A DNA stretch of 64,000 bases from Paractinoplanes durhamensis (GTDB lineage: Bacteria > Actinomycetota > Actinomycetes > Mycobacteriales > Micromonosporaceae). The notes under the pieces are model-generated. The model worked only from the letters and a program-made list of their open reading frames with translations. It ran no database searches and was not told where the DNA came from. Every line of letters starts with the position of its first letter. Positions within the stretch are counted from its first letter, which is position 1. Shown piece after piece: positions 1-8,786 of the stretch. The DNA is taken from the NCBI RefSeq assembly GCF_016862175.1, contig NZ_BOML01000050.1, forward strand, positions 186,001-250,000, read 5' to 3'. The translations under genes and the position numbers were made by a program.

Positions 1-448
1 ATGCTCGGGTGAACTCCATGATCCAGTTGGATTCCCAGGTCTGGCCGCCGTCGGCGGAGAACTCCTGCTCCCATCGGGCCGACGTGGCCGTGATGTCGGA
101 CCAGATGAAGTGCGCCCGGATCGGCTTTCCCTCGTGGGTGTCGTCGCCGTAGAAGTCGCCCCGGCCCTCGCTGAAGGTGCCTACCACGGGCGGGTACAGC
201 AGGCCGGTCCGGCTGCTCGCCCAGTAAAGAGACCACTCCTTCCGGTCCTGGTCAAACAGGCGCAGCGTGAAGCCTCGGCTGTCCAAGGTCGGGAAGACGA
301 TCTCGTCGGTGTTGCCGGCGCCGTTGAAGATGGGCCGGCACGTGCTGTGGCCGGGGAACGTGTCCCAGTCGTCGCTGCCCTCAAGGAGAGTGCGCAGGCG
401 GCGGTTGCGGACGGTCCAGGAGCCGTTGAGGAAATCGAAATCGTTCAC
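1..448 (-). CDS. Conserved hypothetical protein, 3' end cut by the window edge
   Basis: An open minus-strand frame of 149 codons starts at GTG 448 and runs off the left edge without a stop. An in-frame TAA at 469-467 rules out any earlier start. The product opens with NDFDFLNGSWTVRNRRL and is rich in Trp, Gly and Asp (for example EWSLYWASSRTG and DGGQTWESNWIMEF). I recognise it as a widespread actinobacterial conserved protein of unknown function, resembling DUF1579-type beta-barrel proteins. It has no signal peptide or membrane segment. It is divergent from the WYL regulator at 512, with a palindrome between them, so it is the likely regulatory target. No enzymatic role can be assigned. Gene reality is likely; function is unknown. 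Confidence 0.7.
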   Translation of the reverse strand, partial: MNDFDFLNGSWTVRNRRLRTLLEGSDDWDTFPGHSTCRPIFNGAGNTDEIVFPTLDSRGFTLRLFDQDRKEWSLYWASSRTGLLYPPVVGTFSEGRGDFYGDDTHEGKPIRAHFIWSDITATSARWEQEFSADGGQTWESNWIMEFTRA

Positions 449-469
449 GCCGAAGATCGTGCGGGCTTA

Positions 470-492
470 CCCCTGACATCTTCTGTCAGGGG
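470..492. promoter_or_regulatory. Palindromic operator between divergent genes
   Basis: A perfect 9-bp inverted repeat, CCCCTGACA / TGTCAGGGG, separated by 5 bp, lies between the GTG start at 448 and the regulator start at 512. A further half-site CTGACAG follows at about 497-503. The position and the TGACA/TGTCA core fit the operator of the adjacent WYL-family regulator, controlling both its own gene and the divergent gene. Assignment to that regulator is inferred from position. Confidence 0.6.
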
Positions 493-511
493 TCGCTGAC
501 AGACTTCGGGC

Positions 512-1540
512 ATGCGCGCTAGCCGGCTTCTCTCCCTGCTGTTGCTGCTGCAGAACCGAGGGCGGCTCAGCGCCCCCGAGCTGGCCGCCGAGCTGGGCGT
601 GACCGCCCGGACGATCTACCGGGACGTGACGGCTCTGGCCGCGGCCGGCGTGCCGATCTACGCGGAGCCGGGGCCGACCGGCGGGTATGAGCTGATGGCC
701 GGCTACCGCACCCGGCTGACCGGGCTGACCGAGCCGGAGGCCGAGTCGCTGTTCCTGACCGGGCTGCCGGAGCCGGCCGCCGAGCTCGGCCTCGGCGCGC
801 ACCTGGCCGCCGCCGAGTTGAAGCTGATGGCGGCGCTGCCGACGTCCTACCGGGAGGCGTCGACCCGGATCCGGCAGCGGTTCCACCTCGACCCGCCGGG
901 CTGGTACCGCGAGCCGGACGCGGTCCCGCATCTGCCGGCCGCCGCCGAGGCCCTGTGGCAGGACCGGATCATCGAGGTGCGGTATCGCCGATGGTCGCCC
1001 CGGCCGGGCGAAGTCACCCGGCGGCTGCACCCGCTCGGCCTCGTACTCAAAGCCGGGGTCTGGTATTTGATCGCCGCCCACGAGAGAGCCGCCGGCGAGG
1101 ACCGGCCGCGCATCTATCGGGTGTCGTCCATCGTGGCGCTGGAGACGACGCCGGAACGCGCCGCCCGCCCGGCAACCTTCGACCTGGCCGCGTTCTGGCG
1201 GGAGCACGTCGACCGCTACGAGAGCGCCGACCAGGAGGATGTCGCCGTGGTGCGGCTCAGCCCGGCCGGCGTCGCCGCACTCCCCGACGTCCTGGGCCCG
1301 CGGGCCGCCCGCGCCGCGAAAAACACCCTCGAACCGCCCGGCCCGGATGGCTGGCAGCGCGCCACGATCCCGATGGAGAGCGTCGCGCACGCCACCGGCG
1401 GCCTGCTCCGGCTGGCCGCCGAGGTCCAGGTGCTCGCCCCGCCGGCGCTGGTCAGCCACATGATCGACACGATCCGGGCGATGGCCGGGATCTACTCGCC
1501 GACCGGCCCGCCGGCCAGCTCGGCGACCACGTCGAGATGA
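512..1540 (+). CDS. HTH-11/WYL-domain transcriptional regulator (YafY-like)
   Basis: A 342-residue DNA-binding regulator. Residues 1-60 form a DeoR/HTH-11 winged helix (LSAPELAAELGVTARTIYRD is the helix-turn-helix). About residues 140-230 form the WYL domain, with IIEVRYRRW and LKAGVWYLIAAHE as its strands; a helical C-terminal extension follows. Length and order match YafY-type ligand-responsive regulators; the ligand is unknown. The ATG at 512 is kept because the protein then begins exactly at the conserved N-terminus (MRASRLLSLLLLLQ). Divergent from the gene at 448, with a palindrome between. The 3' end overlaps the convergent DinB-like gene by 49 bp. Confidence 0.92.
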   Translation: MRASRLLSLLLLLQNRGRLSAPELAAELGVTARTIYRDVTALAAAGVPIYAEPGPTGGYELMAGYRTRLTGLTEPEAESLFLTGLPEPAAELGLGAHLAAAELKLMAALPTSYREASTRIRQRFHLDPPGWYREPDAVPHLPAAAEALWQDRIIEVRYRRWSPRPGEVTRRLHPLGLVLKAGVWYLIAAHERAAGEDRPRIYRVSSIVALETTPERAARPATFDLAAFWREHVDRYESADQEDVAVVRLSPAGVAALPDVLGPRAARAAKNTLEPPGPDGWQRATIPMESVAHATGGLLRLAAEVQVLAPPALVSHMIDTIRAMAGIYSPTGPPASSATTSR

Positions 1541-2001
1541 CCGGCGTGCCGGGCGTACTCCTGCAGGAGGTGGAAGAGGACCCGTTCCAGGGTGGCCGGT
1601 TCCGCACCCTCCCAACGCGGGCCCGGCGCGCCGGTTGCGGCAAGCGAAGAGCCCAAGACCACTTCGGTCGTACGGATACCCTGGCTGCGCAACGAGGCCG
1701 TCAAGGTCGCAGCGGTCTCGTCCGGGGTCACGTGCCAGCGGTCGTCCTGCCGGTCGCCCCACGGCTCCGGCACCGGACGGCCCTCGAAACCCCACTCGAT
1801 CCAGCGCAGCTCGACGTAGCGCAGGTGCTTGATCAGCTCGAGCGGGGTCCAGCCGGACGGCAGGCGACTGCGATGCAGCTCCGCGGGCGGCAGCGCGGCG
1901 ACCCGGGCCAGCACGGTCTCGCGGAAGTAGTCGAGGTAACGGACGAACACCTCGGCCTGCCCGGCCGCGGGGGTCGTCGGGGCCGGGAACTCGATGGTCA
2001 T
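1492..2001 (-). CDS. DinB-superfamily (DUF664) protein
   Basis: A 169-residue four-helix-bundle protein of the DUF664/DinB superfamily. Visible features are the N-terminal helix YLDYFRETVLARVAALPP, the SGWTPLELIKHLRYVELRW block with its conserved His, and the C-terminal ARHAGHLDVVAELAGG block supplying further metal-ligand histidines. Family members are cytoplasmic, metal-dependent, often thiol-transferase-like enzymes; the substrate here is unknown. Start ATG 2001. The gene is convergent with the WYL regulator, and its 5' end abuts the decayed transporter, whose last frame reads into it. Confidence 0.88.
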   Translation of the reverse strand: MTIEFPAPTTPAAGQAEVFVRYLDYFRETVLARVAALPPAELHRSRLPSGWTPLELIKHLRYVELRWIEWGFEGRPVPEPWGDRQDDRWHVTPDETAATLTASLRSQGIRTTEVVLGSSLAATGAPGPRWEGAEPATLERVLFHLLQEYARHAGHLDVVAELAGGPVGE

Positions 2002-2036
2002 GGTCCTGGATTGTCGGCTCCGGGCGCCGGGGCATC

Positions 2037-2634
2037 AGCAGCAGGGCGGCGGCCGAAGCGGTCGGAGAGGTGGCCGAACAACGGCACGCTGATCAGCCCG
2101 ACGGTCGCCGCGATCAGGATGTCGTCGAGCAGGCCGTCGCGGGTCAGTCCCAGCTGTTTCGTGCCGTAGGTGAGCACGAAGCTGGTGAACAGGTAGAACG
2201 GCGCCTGCTCGCCGAGCCGCACGAAGGCCGAGCTGAGGACGGTCCGCCACTCGGGGCGGAGCACGTCGACGATCGGCCACCTCGCCGGCCGACGCCACCG
2301 CCGCGAACTCGGGGCTCTCCATCACACCCGCAGGCGAACATAGACTCCGACCCCGATGAGTACGACGCTGAGCAGGAACGGGATCCGCCAACCCCACGCC
2401 TCGAAGCTGTCACCGGTCCAGTCGCACCACGCCGGTGGAGGTGACCAGGCCGAGCGGCACGCCGAGCTGCGGCCAGCCGGCCATCAGTCCGCGCCGCCGG
2501 ATCGAGCCCCACTCCATCGACAGCAGGACCGAGCCGCCCCACTCGCCGCCGACCCCGATGCCCTGGCACACCCGCAGCAGGGTGAGCAGCACCGGCGCGG
2601 CGTAGCCGATGGTGGCGTAGGTGACTTCGGCCAT
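2037..2634 (-). pseudogene. Decayed MFS transporter fragment (metabolite:H+ symporter, MHS type)
   Basis: Pieces of one transporter lie in successive minus-strand frames. About 2634-2410 gives YAAPVLLTLLRVCQGIGVGG and WPQLGVPLGL, typical of MHS-family symporters (ProP/ShiA-like). About 2415-2320 in a second frame gives WGWRIPFLLSVVLIGVGVYV and ends at a TGA after RLRV. A third frame continues MESPEFAAVASAGEV. A fourth stretch gives RTVLSSAFVRLGEQAPFYLF and LFGHLSDRFGRRP. So there are at least three frameshifts, roughly the first 100 residues are missing, and the sequence stops before the C-terminal half. The gene is not functional. It lies beside an AraC regulator but reads away from it. Confidence 0.8.
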
Positions 2635-2685
2635 GCGGGCCTCCCGGGGGAAGACCTCGAATATCGACCGGCGCCGATGCGTACG

Positions 2686-3570
2686 TCAAGTCTTGAGGGC
2701 TTTGGTGAAGCGCGCCCGATAGGTCGAGGCGCTCAGCCCGTAGTGCGACTTGAAGCGGCGGGCGAAGTAGTTCTGGTCGGGCCAGCCCACCGACTCGCCG
2801 ATCCGGTTGATCGGCTGGTCGGTGTGCAGGAGGCGGGTCGCGGCCAGCTCGACGCGGTGCCGGGAGAGGTAGGCCATCGGCGGCAGCCCGGTCGCGCCCT
2901 TGAAGAGCCGCACCAGGTAGCCGGGCGCCACGTGCAGCGCGGCCGCCAGCTCGGTGAGCGTCCAGTGATATTCCGGCCTTTCCTCCATCATTCGCATCGC
3001 GTCGAGCACGGCCGGGTGGGTGGTGCCGTGCGAGACGGACTCGTCGACCAGGGCCCGGGCCAGCGACGACAGGAACAGCGTCAGCCGGCCGACCAGGTCA
3101 CCCCGGTAAGTGGCGAGCGGCGCCTCGCGCAGGTCGTGCAGCGCCTCCAGATGCTCGACGCAGGCGGCGAGATCCGCGCCGGCGAGGTGCCCGGTGAGAA
3201 TGCCGCGGCGCTGCTCGGCGTACGGCCCGGTCCACAGCAGGTGCCCGAGTTGCGGATCCTCCCTGGTCCAGGCGAGCTCGCGGCGCAGCAGCTCGGTCGA
3301 GAAGCAGCAGTTGTAGAGGTCGAGGTGGGTGCAGTCCTCGTAGCCGTGCCAGACGCCCGGCCGCAAGAGCAACACGTCCCCGACGTGTAATTGCTGCCGG
3401 CCGGCCAGACTGCGTTGCGCACCCTCGCCACCCATCACCACGGCGATCTCCACGAAGCTGTGGGTGTGGATCGGATGGGTGTCTTCGTGCAGGTAGTGGC
3501 CTGCGAAGGCGAGCGAGCCGTCGATGAAATGCAGCAGCGTCCGGGTCTGCTCGACGGGGAAGACATCCAT
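2686..3570 (-). CDS. AraC-family regulator with cupin sensor domain
   Basis: A 294-residue regulator. Residues 1-130 form a cupin/AraC-binding domain (HPIHTHSFVEIAVVMGG, then LHVGDVLLLRPGVWHGYE). Residues 190-294 form the double helix-turn-helix AraC DNA-binding domain (LTELAAALHVAPGYLVRLFK and INRIGESVGWPDQNYFARRF). Start ATG 3570. It is divergent from the GH78 rhamnosidase at 3749, with a 21-bp-spaced direct repeat in the gap. It is therefore the probable activator of the rhamnoside locus, in the style of RhaS/RhaR-like sugar-sensing regulators. The ligand (rhamnose or a rhamnoside) is inferred from context only. Confidence 0.92.
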   Translation of the reverse strand: MDVFPVEQTRTLLHFIDGSLAFAGHYLHEDTHPIHTHSFVEIAVVMGGEGAQRSLAGRQQLHVGDVLLLRPGVWHGYEDCTHLDLYNCCFSTELLRRELAWTREDPQLGHLLWTGPYAEQRRGILTGHLAGADLAACVEHLEALHDLREAPLATYRGDLVGRLTLFLSSLARALVDESVSHGTTHPAVLDAMRMMEERPEYHWTLTELAAALHVAPGYLVRLFKGATGLPPMAYLSRHRVELAATRLLHTDQPINRIGESVGWPDQNYFARRFKSHYGLSASTYRARFTKALKT

Positions 3571-3588
3571 GCCTCACCGTAGAGCCCA

Positions 3589-3625
3589 GGTGAATTTCGT
3601 GCTAGGTCCGGTGAATCTCGGGCTA
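3589..3625. promoter_or_regulatory. Direct-repeat operator for the AraC regulator
   Basis: Two direct repeats, GGTGAATTTCGTGCTA (3589-3604) and GGTGAATCTCGGGCTA (3610-3625), match at 14 of 16 positions with a 21-bp period. That puts both copies on the same DNA face, as expected for an AraC-family dimer. They lie between the divergent regulator (start 3570) and rhamnosidase (start 3749). Binding is inferred. Confidence 0.6.
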
Positions 3626-3748
3626 TTTAGTGGCCTGCGCCACACCGCAGGATCGGGTGCAAGCGAAACGTCTTCGCCATCAAGCCGAAACATTGTGACC
3701 AGCATTTCGCGCAGCGGTTCTTGAATCGTTTCACCTCGATGGAGTGTC

Positions 3749-6514
3749 ATGCCCGACCTTGCCGCACCATCCGCCCTCCGCTTCGAACACCACCCCGCCG
3801 GCCGCCCGGCCCTCGGCATCGGCACCGCGACGCCGCGCCTGTCCTGGGTGGTCACGGCCGCCCCGGACGACTGGAGCCAGGCGCGCTACGAGCTCGAGAT
3901 CACCCGCGGTGGTCAGGCCGAGGTGCACCCGGCCGCCTCCGGCGAGCAGGTCCTGGTGGCCTGGCCGAGTGCGCCGCTGGCGGCGCGCGAGTCGGCGAGC
4001 GTCCGCGTCCGCGTCGGTGACGCCGCCGCCTGGAGCGACTGGAGCGCCCCGGCGGAGGTGGAGGCGGGTCTTCTCGCCCCCGCCGACTGGACCGCCCGCT
4101 TCGTCAGCCCCCGCGATACCGCCCTCGACGCCCCGGCGCCGATCGTGGCGAGCGCCCTGGAGCTGCCCGGCGAGGTCGTCAAGGCGCGCCTCTACGCCAC
4201 CGCGCACGGCCTCTACGTGGCCCGGATCAACGGCGAGCGGGTCGGCGACGAGCAGCTCGCCCCGGGCTGGACCGCCTACCGGCACCGGCTGCGCTACCAG
4301 ACCCACGACGTCACCGCGCTGCTGCACGCCGGCGGCAACGACGTGGAGATCCTGCTCGGCAACGGCTGGTACCGCGGCCGGCTCGGCTTCCAGGGCGGCC
4401 GCGCGATCTACGGCGACCGCCTGGCCGCCCTGGCCCAGCTGGAGGTCACCCTGGCCGACGGCAGCACGCACGTGCTGAACACCGACGGCGGCTGGACCGC
4501 CCGGGAGAGCCGGATCGTCGGCGACGACCTCTACGACGGCCAGCGCACCGACCTGACCCGCGCCGAGGGCGATCGCACCCCGGTCGACGTGCTCGACGCC
4601 GACCTGTCCCTGCTGGTGGCGCCGGACGGGCCGCCGGTGCGGATCACCCAGGTCCTCCCGGCGGTGAGTGTCACCACCTCACCCAGCGGCAAGACCCTCG
4701 TCGACTTCGGCCAGAACCTGGTCGGCTGGGTGCGCGTCACGGTAAGCGGAGCTGCCGGGGAGGTGACCATCCGGCACGCCGAGGTTCTGGAGGACGGCGA
4801 GCTCGGCGTGCGGCCGCTGCGCACCGCCCGGGCCACCGACAGCTACGTGGTCGACGGCGACGCAGTTCTGGAGCCGGAGCTGACCTTCCACGGCTTCCGG
4901 TACGCCGAGGTCACCGGGGTCGACGATCTGCTGGCCGCCGACATCGAGGCCGTGGTCATCCACTCCGACCTGGAGCGGACCGGCTGGTTCGACAGCGACC
5001 ACGAGCTGCTCAACCAGTTCCACGACAACGTCGTGTGGGGCATGCGCGGCAACTTCGTCGACGTGCCCACCGACTGCCCGCAGCGCGACGAACGGCTCGG
5101 CTGGACCGGCGACATCCAGGTCTTCTCCCCCACCGCGAGCTTCCTGTACGACACCGCCGGGTTCCTCGGCAGCTGGCTCGCCGACCTCGCCGCCGAGCAG
5201 CAGAAGGACGGCTCGGTCCCGTACGTCATTCCGGACGTGATCCGCCGCCCCGGCCCGGCCACCGCCGCCTGGGGCGACGCCGCCACCATCGTGCCGTGGG
5301 TGATCTACCAGCGCACCGGCGACCGGGACGTGCTCGAACGGCAGCTGCCGAGCATGCGCGGCTGGGTCGACAGGATGGCCGCGCTGGCCGGCGACAACCT
5401 GCTCTGGTCGGGTGGTTTCCAGTTCGGCGACTGGCTCGACCCGACCGCCCCGCCCGAGGACCCGTTCCGGGCCAAGGCCGACCCGGACGTCATCGCCACC
5501 GCCCACCTGGCCCGCTCGGCCGAGGTGGTCGCGCTGGCCGCCGAGGTGATCGGCGACGCCGACACCGCCCGCGAGTACGGCGAGCTGGCCACCAAGGTGC
5601 GCGACGCGTTCGCCCGCGAATACGTCACCCCCGGCGGCCGGGTCCTCAGCGACGCCGCCACCACCTACGCGCTCGCCCTGCAGTGGGCGCTGCTGCCCGA
5701 CGCCGCGCAGCGGAAGAACGCCGGTGACCGGCTCGCCGACCTGGTCCGCGGCGCCGGCTTCCGGATCAGCACCGGCTTCGTCGGCACCCCGCTGATGACC
5801 GACGCGCTCGCCGACACCGGCCACGCCGACCTCGCCTATCGGCTGCTGCTGCAGACCGGCTGCCCGTCCTGGCTCTACCCGGTCACGATGGGCGCCACCA
5901 CGGTCTGGGAGCGCTGGGACAGCATGCTCCCGGACGGCAGCATCAACCCGGGCGAGATGACCTCGTTCAACCACTACGCGCTCGGTGCCGTCGCCGACTG
6001 GCTGCACCGCCGGGTGGCCGGCCTCGCCCCGGGCGCTCCCGGCTACCAGCTCATCGAGGTGCGCCCGCTGCCGAGCCGGCGGCTGGCCCGGGCTTCCGCC
6101 CGGCACATCACGCCCTACGGCGAGGCCTCGGTCGCCTGGGAACGCTCCGGCGGCGACCTGCGGCTCGAGCTCACCGTTCCGGTCGGGGCGACCGCGGTGG
6201 TCACCCTGCCGGGTCAGGAAACGCCTGTTGAGGTACGCCATGGGCGGTACGAATGGACCGTGCCCGACGCGTACGCCCCAGAGGAGCAAGCACCTGCCGA
6301 GCCGACCATCCGGCAGTTGATGGACCACGAACCCAGCTGGGACCGGCTGGTTTCGGCCGCTCGCGAAGCGGGCGTGGCGACGGACGAGGCCGCGCTCGCC
6401 GATCGCCTCACCCGGTTCCTCGACGCGCCGGCGACCACCGTCGTCGACGCCGCCACCGCGGATGGCTTCATCCCGGGCGCGGACCGCATGCGCGCCCTGT
6501 ACGAAACCGAATGA
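3749..6514 (+). CDS. Alpha-L-rhamnosidase, GH78
   Basis: A 921-residue protein with the GH78 order: N-terminal beta-sandwich domains (about 1-330, including WTAYRHRLRYQTHDVTALL), the (alpha/alpha)6 catalytic barrel (about 400-760) and a C-terminal beta domain with a short extension. The family signature DCPQRDERLGWTGD, which carries the general acid region, and the later TVWERWDSM block, which carries the second conserved glutamate, are intact. It hydrolyses terminal alpha-L-rhamnose from oligosaccharides or glycosides. No signal peptide is seen, so it acts in the cytoplasm on imported substrate. It is followed 25 bp later by the ABC transporter genes, and a GGAG precedes the ATG. Regulation is probably by the divergent AraC protein. 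Confidence 0.95.
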   Translation: MPDLAAPSALRFEHHPAGRPALGIGTATPRLSWVVTAAPDDWSQARYELEITRGGQAEVHPAASGEQVLVAWPSAPLAARESASVRVRVGDAAAWSDWSAPAEVEAGLLAPADWTARFVSPRDTALDAPAPIVASALELPGEVVKARLYATAHGLYVARINGERVGDEQLAPGWTAYRHRLRYQTHDVTALLHAGGNDVEILLGNGWYRGRLGFQGGRAIYGDRLAALAQLEVTLADGSTHVLNTDGGWTARESRIVGDDLYDGQRTDLTRAEGDRTPVDVLDADLSLLVAPDGPPVRITQVLPAVSVTTSPSGKTLVDFGQNLVGWVRVTVSGAAGEVTIRHAEVLEDGELGVRPLRTARATDSYVVDGDAVLEPELTFHGFRYAEVTGVDDLLAADIEAVVIHSDLERTGWFDSDHELLNQFHDNVVWGMRGNFVDVPTDCPQRDERLGWTGDIQVFSPTASFLYDTAGFLGSWLADLAAEQQKDGSVPYVIPDVIRRPGPATAAWGDAATIVPWVIYQRTGDRDVLERQLPSMRGWVDRMAALAGDNLLWSGGFQFGDWLDPTAPPEDPFRAKADPDVIATAHLARSAEVVALAAEVIGDADTAREYGELATKVRDAFAREYVTPGGRVLSDAATTYALALQWALLPDAAQRKNAGDRLADLVRGAGFRISTGFVGTPLMTDALADTGHADLAYRLLLQTGCPSWLYPVTMGATTVWERWDSMLPDGSINPGEMTSFNHYALGAVADWLHRRVAGLAPGAPGYQLIEVRPLPSRRLARASARHITPYGEASVAWERSGGDLRLELTVPVGATAVVTLPGQETPVEVRHGRYEWTVPDAYAPEEQAPAEPTIRQLMDHEPSWDRLVSAAREAGVATDEAALADRLTRFLDAPATTVVDAATADGFIPGADRMRALYETE

Positions 6515-6539
6515 TCCCCTCTCCCTCCGGAGGATTGCG

Positions 6540-7853
6540 ATGAGAACACGCCACATAGCGATCGCCCTGCTCGCCGCGACGTCGATGGCCCTGACCGCGT
6601 GCAGCGCGGGCAGCCTCGGCAGCAGCGACGACAAGGGCGGCGACGGTAAGGTCACGCTCACCTACCTGATCGACAACGGCCAGGAGACGCTCAAGGTCGC
6701 CGAGCAGATGGTGAAGGACTTCACCGCGAAGAACCCGAACATCACCATCAAGCTCGACACCCGGCCGCAGGGCACGGACGGCGACAACCTGATCAAGACC
6801 CGGCTGTCGACCGGCGACATGAGCGACGTGTTCATGTACAACTCGGGCTCGCTGTTCCAGGCGATGGCCCCGGAGAAGAACCTGGCCCCGCTCGGCGACA
6901 CCGAGAACATCGGCCAGCTCGACAAGAACTTCACCACCGCGGTCACCTCGAACGGCAAGATCTACGGGGTTCCGCTGGGTTCGTACATGGCCGGCGCGAT
7001 CCTCTACAACAAGGACGTGTACGCCAAGCTCGGCCTCCAGGTCCCCAAGACCTGGGCCGACTTCATGGCCAACAACGCGAAGATCAAGGCCGGCGGGGTG
7101 GATCCGGTCATCCAGACGTACGGCGAGACCTGGACCTCGCAGCTGTTCATCCTCGGCGACTTCGCCAACGTGACCAGCGCCGACCCGGACTGGGCCGACA
7201 AGTACACCAAGAACCAGGCGAAGTACGCGACCACCCCGGCCGCCGAGGCCGGCTTCCAGCACCTGCAGGAGGTGCACGACGCCGGGTACACGAACAAGGA
7301 CTTCGCCTCGGCCAAGCTCGCCGACGGTCTGCGCTACCTGGCCCAGGGCAAGGGTGCTCAATACCCGATCCTGTCCGCCCTGCTCAGCCAGCTGATCGCC
7401 GACAACCCGGGCAGCGAGAACAAGATCGGCCTGTTCCCGATCCCGGGCACCGACGCCGCGAAGAACAACCTGACCGTGTGGAGCCCGAACGGCGTCTACA
7501 TCCCGGCCACCACCACCGGCGCCAAGCTCGACGCGGCCAAGAAGTTCCTGGCCTACATCGCCAGCCCGGACGGCTGCACCTCGCAGACCACCGCCTCCAC
7601 CCCGACCGGACCGTACGCGGTGAAGGGCTGCACGCTCGGCGACGTGCCGCAGGCCGTCAAGGACATGCAGGGCTACATCGACTCCGGCAACTCCAGCCTG
7701 GCGCTCGAGTTCGTCTCCCCGGTCAAGGGCCCGGCGCTCGAGCAGATCTGCGTCGAGGTCGGCTCCGGCATCCGCAAGGCTGATGCCGCCGCCAAGCTCT
7801 ACGACGAAGATGTCAAGAAGCAGGCCCAGCAGCTCGGCCTCGAAGGCTGGTAG
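6540..7853 (+). CDS. Sugar ABC transporter substrate-binding lipoprotein
   Basis: A 437-residue family-1 (MalE/UgpB-like) binding protein. The N-terminus is a lipoprotein signal with lipobox LTAC, lipidated at Cys21. The start ATG 6540 is chosen over the longer frame because a perfect GGAGG (6529-6533 region) precedes it and the signal peptide then begins correctly. The fold is recognisable from VTLTYLIDNGQE, RLSTGDMSDVFMYNSG and YGVPLGSYMAGAILYNKDVY. It captures the sugar outside the membrane and delivers it to the permeases encoded next. Context with GH78 suggests a rhamnose-containing oligosaccharide; this is inference. No ATPase gene is nearby, so a shared MsiK-like ATPase is likely. Confidence 0.93.
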   Translation: MRTRHIAIALLAATSMALTACSAGSLGSSDDKGGDGKVTLTYLIDNGQETLKVAEQMVKDFTAKNPNITIKLDTRPQGTDGDNLIKTRLSTGDMSDVFMYNSGSLFQAMAPEKNLAPLGDTENIGQLDKNFTTAVTSNGKIYGVPLGSYMAGAILYNKDVYAKLGLQVPKTWADFMANNAKIKAGGVDPVIQTYGETWTSQLFILGDFANVTSADPDWADKYTKNQAKYATTPAAEAGFQHLQEVHDAGYTNKDFASAKLADGLRYLAQGKGAQYPILSALLSQLIADNPGSENKIGLFPIPGTDAAKNNLTVWSPNGVYIPATTTGAKLDAAKKFLAYIASPDGCTSQTTASTPTGPYAVKGCTLGDVPQAVKDMQGYIDSGNSSLALEFVSPVKGPALEQICVEVGSGIRKADAAAKLYDEDVKKQAQQLGLEGW

Positions 7854-7862
7854 GAATCGATC

Positions 7863-8786
7863 GTGGCAACCACCACCGTGCACCGGTCCGCCCGGACGCG
7901 TAACAGCGCGTCCGCGGCGGGCCGGGTACGGGCCCACAGCCCGTACACCAGTTGGTTCTATCTTCCGGCCGCGGTCATCTACGGCGTGCTGTTCCTGGTG
8001 CCGACGGTCATCGCCTTCTACTTCAGCCTCACCCGGTGGAGCATCTTCGACTCGAAGTTCATCGGGTTCGACAACTACGTGACGTTCTTCCAGGAGCCGG
8101 GCCTGATCAGCAGCCTCTGGCACACCCTGGTCTACGCGGTGCTGACGTCCGGGGCGAAGGTCGTCCTCGGTCTCGGCCTGGCCATCCTGCTGACCTCGCA
8201 GATCGTCGGCCGCGGCTACCTGCGCTCGGTGGTGTTCTTCCCGGTGCTGGTGTCGACGATCGGGGTCGGCCTCACCTTCACCGTACTGATGAACCCCGAG
8301 CGCGGCCTGATCAACCAGTCCCTGGACCTGATCGGCATCACCGGACCGGGCTGGCTGACCGACCCGTCGCTCGCGCTGATCTCGGTCGCCCTGGTCGACA
8401 TCTGGAAGGGCGTCGGCCTGGCCACCCTCATCTACATCGCCGGCATCGTGTCGATCCCGCAGGAGTACTTCGAGGCGGCCCGCGTCGACGGCGCCGGCGC
8501 CTGGGACAACTTCCGGCACATCGTGCTGCCGCTGGCCCGGCCGGCCACCGTCACCGTGATCATCCTGTCGCTGATCGGCGGCCTGCGGTCGTTCGACCTG
8601 ATCTGGGCGATGACCCGCGGCGGCCCCGGCTTCACCTCCGACGTCATCGCGTCGGTGATCTACAAGCAGTACCAGGCCGGCTTCTACGGCCTGTCCACCG
8701 CCGGGAACGTCGTGCTGTTCCTGGTGGTCACGGCGATCATCCTGCCGCTGTCGCGGTTCCTCAACCGCAAGGAGGTCGAGCTCTGA
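7863..8786 (+). CDS. Sugar ABC transporter permease (MalF type)
   Basis: A 307-residue inner-membrane permease with six predicted membrane helices. The first is YLPAAVIYGVLFLVPTVIAF, followed by the family FSLTRWSIFDSKFIGFDNYV segment. The EAA loop that contacts the ATPase is seen as YFEAARVDGAGAWDNFRHIV. It starts at GTG 7863, 9 bp after the binding-protein stop, and ends at 8786 in a TGATG overlap with the next permease, so the two are translationally coupled. It forms the pore with the downstream MalG-type subunit. Confidence 0.94.
   Translation: MATTTVHRSARTRNSASAAGRVRAHSPYTSWFYLPAAVIYGVLFLVPTVIAFYFSLTRWSIFDSKFIGFDNYVTFFQEPGLISSLWHTLVYAVLTSGAKVVLGLGLAILLTSQIVGRGYLRSVVFFPVLVSTIGVGLTFTVLMNPERGLINQSLDLIGITGPGWLTDPSLALISVALVDIWKGVGLATLIYIAGIVSIPQEYFEAARVDGAGAWDNFRHIVLPLARPATVTVIILSLIGGLRSFDLIWAMTRGGPGFTSDVIASVIYKQYQAGFYGLSTAGNVVLFLVVTAIILPLSRFLNRKEVEL

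Noticed and set aside
467..2035. 522-codon minus-strand frame
   Set aside because: Shadow of the WYL and DinB genes, which are clear in other frames.
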